From contig OZ026527.1 in the NCBI GenBank assembly GCA_964019695.1, positions 78,224,831 through 78,288,830 of the forward strand: DNA of 64,000 nt. The letters are read 5' to 3'. This document shows, piece by piece, positions 48,901 to 60,900 of this stretch. The position numbers and the translations under genes were made by a program. Source of the DNA: Loripinus fragilis (Eukaryota > Mollusca > Bivalvia > Lucinida > Lucinidae). Below the pieces are notes generated by a model. That model saw only the letters and a program-made list of their open reading frames with translations, was not told the origin of the DNA and did no database searches. Position 1 is the stretch's first letter; each line of letters begins with the position of its first letter.

Positions 48901-51900
48901 TTAACATTTGATTTCTGGGTTTTGGGGATTTAATCTTTGCTGCAGCACTCATTGTAACATTGGCCTGGGCCACAAAAAATGTTAAATTTCTGTAAACCTT
49001 ATTATCACGTGACATTGCATCTGGGAATGATACAAATCCATGTATGAAAGTCGTTAAACCACTAGTAGTTGTTTACATATTTAGAAACATTATCTAATAA
49101 TGAGAATAACAATTTCACATATATCTGACAAAAATCTTAAGCAATTGCAAAGTACTTTTATCTAACATTCATGCTCATGCAAGGTTGGGCGGTCGAAACC
49201 ACCCCGGTTTTAATCAGTTAAAACAGCCCTGGTCAATATGCCAAAAAGTGGTCAATACGAATCTGAGTGGTCGATTAAAATTTTTAAATGGCCGTTTTGG
49301 TGGTGGATTGAGTTATTAGGTCAGGTTTTCATGAAAAAAATACTGTTTCATCCCTGCCAAGGGCACTATTTACCTTGGCAGTTAGCATGGACTTCTTCAT
49401 TTCAGTCCAGGCACCTAACACTAGTCTTTTTTAACCATCAAGGGCAGAAAAGAATAAACATACAGCCTAACAGGCCGAGGGTCTTTTTTTTTTTATTATT
49501 TTGAGACAATAACTTTTATGAATTTATGACACTGGTTAAATTATTAACTTAACTTAACAGGAGATAACAGAATGACCACACTTTCACACCTCTATATTAA
49601 CACAGATGCCAGTGAGTTAGCCAATGCATTTTAAGCTCAGTGATTGGATAGTTCTAATAAACTGGACACACCTGCTTTAGTCTGAGAGACATGTCCAGTA
49701 TTTTGACAGTTTTGTTTGTTCTAACTCCTTGATATATAGTTAAACATCTAAGTGTTTTCTTAACAATTTTCACACCTTCGCCCTTTCAGGTGAGAAGTCA
49801 ATTCAATTTGCATTTTAACTAATAGAGCAAAGACTAATTCGTTCATGATGACCCCTTTGATGATCAATTTGAAGTAATGATTGATTTTTTGTACTTTCTT
49901 TCATTTAATAATTCACTGATTAAAAAAATATGACTTTGAAACGGCTATAGTTTTAAAATTTATTTAATTTCATTGCTTGCATTTGCTTTACTTTAATGAA
50001 TCAAAGAAAATAAGTTCAAGTCTTAAGTCTGAACTGAAAGTTGTGGTAATGATTCAGTTTGACTGAGACTGAAGATCCAAAACTATTGACTTTCATTTTT
50101 GATTGTTTTACAGTCTATTTAATTATCAATACATTTTTAAGGCAAGATCAACTCATGAAACACATTTTCAATTAAGCCTGTATTCCCGCCTGTATTATCT
50201 TATAAATATTAAAACTATTTCAAGTCTGTTTATAGAGTTTAGTAAATAGGGATAACTAATGCTAAGTATCTTAACATCGACCATGTTTTTTCAATTGACC
50301 AATCGACCACCAATCAACCAGTAATGACCAGTTAAAACCAGTAATGACCACTGGTCTGGTCAATATGCATATTGACCGGTCGATTGCCAACCTTGTGCTC
50401 ATGTATTAATCAAAACCAAACTCATTTTGAAAAAGTGATATGTCACTTAGTGTCAATTTTGTCCAATAGATTAATAAAATAAAATTATAAAAATTAATAA
50501 AAATAATAATAAACATGAAATGTAAAAATGCAACAAATAATTGTGAATATGTATGTGTCACATAATTTCAGGTACATTCATTATTCATAATGTTTTGATA
50601 CTCTATCAAAAATGCAAAGCTTATTTTATTCCATAAATAATTTGAACTTCTTCTAAAATTTTGCTTACAAAGTCATCTTTCTAATTTTTTTTTATTGCAC
50701 TGTATTTGCTAACAGGCACATTGATTTGCATCAGTTGATCAAAGGAAGTAGCATTTGACACCTTGTGCTTATGGTCATCTTAATTATCATTATTCAAAGA
50801 TTGATTTGATAGATAGTGAAACTTGGCACATTTACTTCCTGATGTTCATATTATCTTTAAAACCCTATTCTTCTAAAAAGGAAATTGGCATTTACAATTT
50901 CCTTAAGGTATTTGACACTTTTGGACTCAAACTCATATTTAAGCTGAGGTAAAATAATGCTTCTTCAGTCTAGTCTGGAACTTCATAGTGCAAACAGTAG
51001 GTCTAGGACTCAGTCATCCATTTCAACATTTTTGCATGTTGGGATGACTTTATGAACATTTTGGAACTAGTGTTTTCATATAGGATTATAAACATAACTA
51101 TATTTGGAAACTTATTGAAGAATTTCAACTATTTAGAGAAATATTATTCTGAACCCAGGGACAATGAGGAAAGTAGCATTAGGATATTATGACAAGTTTG
51201 AAATAATCTCTCTACATAGACATTTTGAATATTATCAACAAATTAATATTTTAGAATGTATGAAGAAGATTTAAACAAAATCTATGGAACATTCCATCCA
51301 AATCAGTGGTTCACTGTTATAGTATAGTTGTCATTGCTTATTATTGCTGAACTTTTAAATCAAGAAACATTTTATTAAATTTGGAAATACAAGAACTCTT
51401 TAGACTTTTTAGTTTGAACTATGTCTGATTAGCTGAACACAAACAGCTAATTAGTCAAAACCCTTTATGCGTATTTATGGGGTAAATTAAAGACTGGGGT
51501 AGAGGGTAAAAGCTAATTCCCCATTGGCTCAGTATTTATGGTATAGAACTGGAATAGATGCTTACCACCAAAGACCCCATCCACTGACCCCAGGTGAGGC
51601 AGCGAACCCCCTTGGTGGCCGAGACAAGGTAGGGGCCTGATGCTTTGGCTGTTTGTTGGGCCCATCAGGCTTTACCTGTTGGATTTCTATTGCTCCGGTA
51701 TTCAGTTTAATTTACTGTTGAGTCCTTATCTTTGCCTTATCTCCTTTTTATATCTTGATTTATATGTTCTAGGAGATGATGCATTGATAAGTTAGGGGTC
51801 TTTCATGCAAATAAAAGATCTATGTGTCTTGATCCACATCTGAACTAAGGGTGAGGTTGGTGCGCCGTTAAACTGGTTTAAGTCCTCCAATAAAATATTA

Positions 51901-54900
51901 TACTGACCATTCCAAGGCGGTACTTCTTTTGTAGATCTTTTATGTTTTTTCTGTCTTTTGTTTGCTATGCCTTTGAACACGTCTATTTATATGTGCCTTG
52001 TGGTCACCTGCTGGGAACAGGCTGACCTCTTGGCTCTCGTTTGTGGTGTCTAACTGTGAGTTTGTTACTTTCCCATTGGTATCCTGGGCCAGGTGTGGTA
52101 CTTGATTGCATCGATTCCTGATCTTTGCACCCTTACTTACTAAGCAAACCTTGCAATTGATCTTTCCCGCTAACTTTTTAAGATCCTCTATATTAAGTCA
52201 TATTTTGTTTGCTTTATTTTAGGTCAGTTTCCTGGGGAACATGGTCTTGTTGCACCAGGAATGAGTTGTCACTATGCTGTAAGATTTGCTCCAGACTCAC
52301 TGCGAGATTTCCATGATGAAATTAAAATACAGACCCAGTCTACTGTACCCATCACAGCTCCACTGTTGGGAAGAAGACCACCACCCAAACTTACATGTAA
52401 GAAAATGTACAATAAGTTAGGCACATGTGGTCTAGAATCAGTGGCAGGCAGCTGAGGCTTTAGTTAAGAATGTCTAACGATAAAATAATTTTCTTATTTC
52501 TCAACCAAAACATATGTTGTGGGTACTCAAAAGAACCGTCTCAATGAGATGGCTCTTTTGAACACCCAAAACATATATTAAAAATGGAGTACAATTGTAA
52601 GCTGAAAAATTTTGTTTATCAAAACCAATGAGTGATCTGTTAAAAAATGCTTGATGTTTTAGTTTCTTATTGCATATGGAGGAACTGTTCAGAATAAGAA
52701 ACCAGTGCAATTTTGCACATGATTTATATTTTGTACATCTAAGGAGCACAGTGGCTCAGTTGATAGAGTGTTAGACCTGGGATCGAATGGTTGCTAGTTT
52801 TAGCCTCACTGCTGTTGTGTCCTTGAGCAAGAGACTTTATCCACTACTCATTACTGAATCAACCCAGGAAGACCTGTCCCTACATGACTGTAAAATTGTT
52901 GACTGGGATATTAAGAATTAAACTAAACAAACGGACAAAAATAATTGTGCATTTCTATTGTATATTTTAAACTTTGGGTGTTTGTATCTAGGCCAAAAGA
53001 ATAAAAATTTTGTTCCAGTTAGGTCTACAATATTTTTAGGATCAAAAGGTAGGTAAATTTTTTTAAAAATAAATTATGGTAAAAGTATAAAAATCCTTTA
53101 AAAAGTTTAGTAATTGACTTTAATATTCCATAAGACTTCAAAATGACTAAAAACAATTATGGTAAAAAGTATGAAAATCCTTTGAAAAGTATAGAAATTG
53201 ACTTAAATATTCCTTAAGACTTCAAAATGACTAAATAAATATGGTAAAAAGTAGAAAAATCCTTTGAAAAGTATAGAAATAGACTTAAATATTCCATAAG
53301 ACTTCAAAATCTTTTGAGTAGGCCCCAAAATATTAGGGTCGGAAACAAGATTTTTTGTCCCCTATTTAAACAGTGAAACTTTGGATATTTCGTATATATT
53401 TAAGGTAATTGTGCTAGTGTCTAGTTGGAGGTTGTCATGTGACACAGCTGGTAGTAAAGAATGAAGGTGGTCCAGGAAGATTCTGTATTATGCCAAGTGC
53501 TGTATGGCCTACAACTAACTTTAAGGTAATTGTGCTATTGTCTAGTTGGAGGTTGTCATGTGACGCAGCTGGTAGTAAAGAATGAAGGTGGTCCAGGAAG
53601 ATTCTGTATTATGCCAAGTGCTGTATGGCCTACAACTAACTTTAGGGTAAGTGTGCTATTGTCTAGTTGGAGGTTGTCATGTGACGCAGCTGGTAGTAAA
53701 GAATGAAGGTGGTTCAGGAAGATTCTGTATTATGCCAAGTGCCGTATGGCCTACAACTAACTTTAAGGTAATTATGCTATTGTCTAGTTGGAGGTTGTCA
53801 TGTGACACAGCTGGTAGTAAAGAAAGATGGTGGTTCAGGAAGATTCTGTATTATGCCAAGTGCCGTATGGTCTACAACTAACTTTAAGGTAATTGTGCTA
53901 TTGTCTAATTGGAGTTTGTCACGTGACACAGCTGGTAGTCAAGAATGAAGGTGGTTCAGGAAGATTCTGTATTATGCCAAGTGCTGTATGGCCTACAACA
54001 AACTTTAAGGTAATTGTGCTATTGTCTAGTTGGAGGCTGTCATGTGACACAGCTGGTAGTAAAGAATGAAGGTGGTCCAGGAAGATTCTGTATTATGCCA
54101 AGTGCTGTATGGCCTACAACTAACTTTAAGGTAATTGTGCTATTGTCTAGTTGGAGGTTGTCATGTGACGCAGCTGGTAGTAAAGAATGAAGGTGGTCCA
54201 GGAAGATTCTGTATTATGCCAAGTGCTGTATGGCCTACAACTAACTTTAGGGTAAGTGTGCTATTGTCTAGTTGGAGGTTGTCATGTGACGCAGCTGGTA
54301 GTAAAGAATGAAGGTGGTCCAGGAAGATTCTGTATTATGCCAAGTGCTGTATGGCCTACAACTAACTTTAGGGTAAGTGTGCTATTGTCTAGTTGGAGGT
54401 TGTCATGTGACGCAGCTGGTAGTAAAGAATGAAGGTGGTTCAGGAAGATTCTGTATTATGCCAAGTGCCGTATGGCCTACAACTAACTTTAAGGTAATTA
54501 TGCTATTGTCTAGTTGGAGGTTGTCATGTGACACAGCTGGTAGTAAAGAATGAAGGTGGTTCAGGAAGATTCTGTATTATTCCAAGTGCTGTATGGCCTA
54601 CAACAAACTTTAAGGTAATTGTGCTATTGTCTAGTTGGAGGCTGTCATGTGACACAGCTGGTAGTAAAGAATGAAGGTGGTCCAAGAAGATTCTGTATTA
54701 TGCCAAGTGCTGTATGGCCTACAACTAACTTTAAGGTAATTGTGCTATTGTCTAGTTGGAGGTTGTCATGTGACGCAGCTGGTAGTAAAGAATGAAGGTG
54801 GTCCAGGAAGATTCTGTATTATGCCAAGTGCTGTATGGCCTACAACTAACTTTAGGGTAAGTGTGCTATTGTCTAGTTGGAGGTTGTCATGTGACGCAGC

Positions 54901-57900
54901 TGGTAGTAAAGAATGAAGGTGTTTCAGGAAGATTCTGTATTATGCCAAGTGCCGTATGGCCTACAACTAACTTTAAGGTAATTATGCTATTGTCTAGTTG
55001 GAGGTTGTCATGTGACACAGCTGGTAGTAAAGAATGAAGGTGGTTCAGGAAGATTCTGTATTATGCCAAGTGCTGTATGGCCTACAACAAACTTTAAGGT
55101 AATTGTGCTATTGTCTAGTTGGAGGCTGTCATGTGACACAGCTGGTAGTAAAGAATGAAGGTGGTCCAGGAAGATTCTGTATTATGCCAAGTGCTGTATG
55201 GCCTACAACTAACTTTAAGGTAATTGTGCTATTGTCTAGTTGGAGGTTGTTATGTGACGCAGCTGGTAGTAAAGAATGAAGGTGGTTCAGGAAGATTCTG
55301 TATTATGCCAAGTGCCGTATGGCCTACAACAAACTTTAAGGTAATTGTGCTATTGTCTAGTTGGAGGCTGTCATGTGACACAGCTGGTAGTAAAGAATGA
55401 AGGTGGTCTAGGAAGATTCTGTATTATGCCAAGTGCTGTATGGCCTACAACTAACTTTAAGGTAATTGTGCTATTGTCTAGTTGGAGGTTGTCATGTGAC
55501 GCAGCTGGTAGTAAAGAATGAAGGTGGTCCAGGAAGATTCTGTATTATGCCAAGTGCTGTATGGCCTACAACTAACTTTAGGGTAAGTGTGCTATTGTCT
55601 AGTTGGAGGTTGTCATGTGACGCAGCTGGTAGTAAAGAATGAAGGTGGTTCAGGAAGATTCTGTATTATGCCAATAGCCGTATGGCCTACAACTAACTTT
55701 AAGGTAATTATGCTATTGTCTAGTTGGAGGTTTTCATGTGACACAGCTGGTAGTAAAGAATGAAGGTGGTTCAGGAAGATTCTGTATTATGCCAAGTGCC
55801 GTATGGTCTACAACTAACTTTAAGGTAATTGTGCTATTGTCTAGTTGGAGTTTGTCACGTGACACAGCTGGTAGTCAAGAATGAAGGTGGTTCAGGAAGA
55901 TTCTGTATTATGCCAAGTTCTGCATGGCCTAAAACTACTTTTAAGGTAATTGTGCTATTGTCTGGTTGGAGGTTGTCATGTGACACAGCTGGTAGTGAAG
56001 AATGAAGGTGGTCCTGGAAGATTCTGTATTATGTCAAGTTCTGTATGGCCTACAACTAACTTTAAGGTAATTAGCCAGCATCCTGAATTACTGGTCGTTT
56101 AACCTTTTTAGACCAATGAAAATTTCTGTAAAGTTTGATACAGTTATACCATTTGAGCCATGACATAAGATTTCCAACAATTTGGTATGTGCGACCAGCA
56201 AAGGCTCAGACCAGCCTGCACATACATGCAGACTGATTAGAGCCTTTTCTGGTTGCTTAAATATTCTATGACTGTCACAGCAGCCTAGATAAGCAGTGTA
56301 TTTGCGTAAATACGCAATTAAAATCATCAAAAAAGCAATTAAAATTAAATGTGTGCCTAAAGAAAAGCAATTCCGTCGATAGGTATGTAATTACATGCGA
56401 TGACATTGCGTACCATTTGGTCCATTTCGTTTCCATTTGTGTGATATACAAATAATGTTCGGGAATTGATTTTTTTTACTAGCGAGCGCACAGTATAATT
56501 CCAATTTTATGAATAAAATATCGGCGCCAGTCAAGTATTTTAGCGGAAAAGTGGTGGTGAGCAACTAATGTCAACAAGGCGATGAGATTTGCTTCAAGTA
56601 CAATAAAAATCCACTAGTTTGATACTCAGAAAGGCAGACGATGAGAGTAAATATGTAGGCACATTCGGGATGGCTTCATTCAATAAGAAAATGTATGTAA
56701 TCACTACCAAAAACATGGCGTAAAAATATATAAAAATACGCAATTGTTTTTGCAAGTATGCAATTGAGGATAACAAGGTTGTGTAAATACCCAATTGACC
56801 AAAAAGCTTATCTGGGGCACTGCTGTTAAACTAGTGACCGAACCTCATTTGAGGCTTCTTAGTTTAAAAGGAGGCTGCACATGCTCGTCTGAATCTACGC
56901 TTGTCAAAATACCACATTGTTGGAAACCACATGTCACAGCCTATTTTCTATTTTGAGGGTCATGTGTAATATTTTCAGGTTCACTTTAAGTTATAACACA
57001 TTAATGGACCCCAAACAGCATTATAAATGGACTGTCTGTACATGCTAACGACTATCAGGATAAAAATTTAAAAATCGGGGAGGAGTGCAGTACATAAAAG
57101 TGTTCAGTTAAAGCTGCATAGTCTGTAATTTTTTATCTTTTAATTTTAGAAATTTTGTTTCTGTTTTTCAAGAACACAGTAAAAAAACTAAAATTCAGGT
57201 ATACATTTTACTATTTTCATAAATCTTAGCAAATTATCAGTATCCAAACAACAGAAATTATGTTTAAATTAGCTGTCTATAATAATTGGAGGGATGCAAA
57301 TAATTACCAACAAGAGAAAAAAAACACCTGTTTTGTAAGATAATTCACTTTTCCATGCAGTTTCCAGCTAAAGTGAACAGATTTATTGTGAAAACATTAC
57401 TTAATTCTACTTTTACAAAGATTTAAAAAGAAAAAAGGAAATGTTTCGAAAATGTTCATAGTTGCAGACTTAGTCTCTTTAAAGTAATTTTCTCTTCAGT
57501 CTGTAGTCCACAATGGGAATGTGCCTATTCCTCCATTTGATATAAGACCTGCTGTGTTAGAAATTGCCAAAGATGACACAGTTGTCATGGATATAGTATT
57601 CCAGCCTCCACAAGTGAAGAGTTACTCTGTGGACATGTGTATGGTGTGTGATAATTGTAATGTGAAACATTTCTCCATTAAAGGTAAGTATTATTGTGAG
57701 CCATGATGATACAGTTGTCATGGATATAGTATTCCAGCCTCCACAAGTGAAGAGTTACTCTGTAGACATGTGTATGGTGTGTGATAATTGTAATGTGAAA
57801 CATTTCTCCATTAAAGGTAGGTATTATTGTGAGCCATGATACACTTGTCATGGATATAGTATTCCAGCCTCCACAAGTGAAGAGTTACTCTGTGGACATG

Positions 57901-60900
57901 TGTATGGTGTGTGATAATTGTAATGTGAAACATTTCACCATTAAAGGTAAGTACTATTGTGAGCCATGATGATACAGTTGTCATGGATATAGTATTCCAA
58001 CCTCCACAAGTGAAGAGTTACTCTGTGGACATGTGTATGGTGTGTGATAATTGTAATGTGAAACATTTCTCCATTAAAGGTAAGTATTATTGTGAGCCAT
58101 GATGATACAGTTGTCATGGATATAGTATTCCAGCCTCCACAAGTGAAGAGTTACTCTGTGGACATGTGTATGGTGTGTGATAATTGTAATGTGAAACATT
58201 TCTCCATTAAAGGTAAGTATTATTGTGAGCCATGATACACTTGTCATGGATATAGTATTCCAGCCTCCACAAGTGAAGAGTTACTCTGTGGACATGTGTA
58301 TGGTGTGTGATAATTGTAATGTGAAACATTTCACCATTAAAGGTAAGTACTATTGTGAGCCATGATGATACAGTTGTCATGGATATAGTATTCCAACCTC
58401 CACAAGTGAAGAGTTACTCTGTGGACATGTGTATGGTGTGTGATAATTGTAATGTGAAACATTTCTCCATTAAAGGTTAGTATTATTGTGAGCCATGATG
58501 ATTCAGTTGCCATGGATATAGTATTCCAACCTCCACAAGTGAAGAGTTACTCTGTAGACATGTGTATGGTGTGTGATAATTGTAATGTGAAACATTTCAC
58601 CATTAAAGGTAAGTACTATTGTGAGCCATGATGATACAGTTGTCATGGATATAGTATTCCAACCTCCACAAGTGAAGAGTTACTCTGTGGACATGTGTAT
58701 GGTGTGTGATAATTGTAATGTGAAACATTTCTCCATTAAAGGTAAGTATTATTGTGAGCCATGATGATACAGTTGTCATGGATATAGTATTCCAGCCTCC
58801 ACAAGTGAAGAGTTACTCTGTGGACATGTGTATGGTGTGTGATAATTGTAATGTGAAACATTTCTCCATTAAAGGTAAGTATTATTGTGAGCCATGATAC
58901 ACTTGTCATGGATATAGTATTCCAGCCTCCACAAGTGAAGAGTTACTCTGTGGACATGTGTATGGTGTGTGATAATTGTAATGTGAAACATTTCACCATT
59001 AAAGGTAAGTACTATTGTGAGCCATGATGATACAGTTGTCATGGATATAGTATTCCAACCTCCACAAGTGAAGAGTTACTCTGTGGACATGTGTATGGTG
59101 TGTGATAATTGTAATGTGAAACATTTCTCCATTAAAGGTTAGTATTATTGTGAGCCATGATGATTCAGTTGCCATGGATATAGTATTCCAACCTCCACAA
59201 GTGAAGAGCTACTCTGTAGACATGTGTATGGTGTTTAGTAATTGTAATGTGAAACATTTCTCCATCAAAGGTAAGTATTATTGTGAGCCATGATGATACA
59301 GTTGTCATGGATATAGTAATCCAGCCTCCACAAGTGAAGAGCTACTCTGTAGACATATGTATGGTGTGTGATAATTGTAATGTGAAACATTTCTCCATTA
59401 AAGGTAAGCATTATTGTGAGCCATGATGATACAGTTGTCATGGATATAGTATTCCAGCCTCCACAAGTGAAGAGTTACTCTGTGGACATGTGTATGGTGT
59501 GTGATAATTGTAATGTGAAACATTTCTCCATTAAAGGTAGGTATTATTGTGATTCATGTCTGGGAAATTATCTTTGGTCTAGATAAACACATATTTTGAG
59601 CGTAATCTTGTACATCAGTTTAACCCCAGGGATTTTCTTACCTTTCTGAAGTCCGGACCAGGGGCCTGGTTATTTGGGAAAAAAAAGCATTTGGATCATC
59701 AAAGTTGGGAAAACTGGATGCAGTCTAAAAGAACTGGACCGCAATTTTAAATTGATTAAAACCATGGATTTAAGAAATTAGCTGCTTCAATTGCCCTTCA
59801 TAAAACCTCAAGAAAGTTTGTATAAAACTGTGAATGAAAGCATGTTTTCATTCACATTTTTATACAAATTTTCATGCATTTATAACTTTGCTATTTTTGT
59901 TCAGATTTTCATGAAATTTTCACCAAAATGTAGAACTATTAAATTTGGAATGATACACACCATTTTGGGAAGTTTTTGCTCTTTTTATACCCCGCCACAC
60001 TTTAGTGTGGGGGTATTATGTTATACCTTTCGGTGTCTGTCCGTCTGTCCGTCCGTCCATCCGTGCTCACCATTTCCGATCGATAACTTGAGTATTTATT
60101 CACGGAATTTTTTCAAATTTTGCATACATATTGTTATCGGCGATGAGTGGTATGGGATTGTTAATGGGCAAAATCCGTCCATTTTTAACGGAGTTACTGC
60201 CCTTTTTCGTATTGGAAAAATGGTTTCTGGCCTGTTATTCCTTTACTGTTCATGATATCTGAATGAAACTTCACAGATATGTTGCACATCAAAGGTTACA
60301 TATTGTGACTAAGGACCCTCACTCTGACCTTCCCAGTTTGTGAGTTATCCGCCCTTGATAGGTCTGAAAAAAGGTTTTTGACCTATTGTTCCTTTACTAT
60401 ATGGAATATCTGAATATAACTTCACAGATATGTTTCACATCAAAGGTAACATATTGTGACTAAGAACCGTCACTCTTACCTTTCACGTTTGTGAGTTATC
60501 CGCCCTTGATTGAATTAAAAAATGTTATTTTACCCGTAGTTCCTTTACTATGTGGAATATTTAAATGAAACTTTACAGATATGTTTCACATCAAAGGTTA
60601 CATACTGTGACAAAGAACCATCACTCTTACCTTTCCAGTTCATGAGTTATCTGCCCTTGATTGATCTGAAAAATGGTTTTTGACCTGTAGTTCATTTACT
60701 ATATGGAATATCTGAATGAAACTTCACAGATATGTTGATCATCAAAGGTTACATATTGTGACTAAGGATCGTCACTCTTACCTTTCCAGATTGTGAGTTT
60801 TCCACCCTTGATTGATCTGAGATTTGGTTTTTGGCCTGTAGTTTCTTTTACTATATGGAATATCTGAATGAAACTTCACAGATATGTTGAACATCAAAGG

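Noticed and set aside
53374..53424. Confident extension of exon 9 to the acceptor at 53373
   Set aside because: Phase is right but two stops interrupt it and the residues do not resemble DLEC1.
53651..53881. Open frame crossing two units of the exon 9 array, as a separate gene
   Set aside because: It is exon 9 read through its donor into the next unit; the frame shifts because 121 is not a multiple of 3.
53405..59537. CRISPR-like array
   Set aside because: Units are contiguous with no unique spacers, and derive from coding exons of a eukaryotic gene.
59791..60255. 154-codon open frame
   Set aside because: It lies across the left end of a TIR element and its microsatellite.
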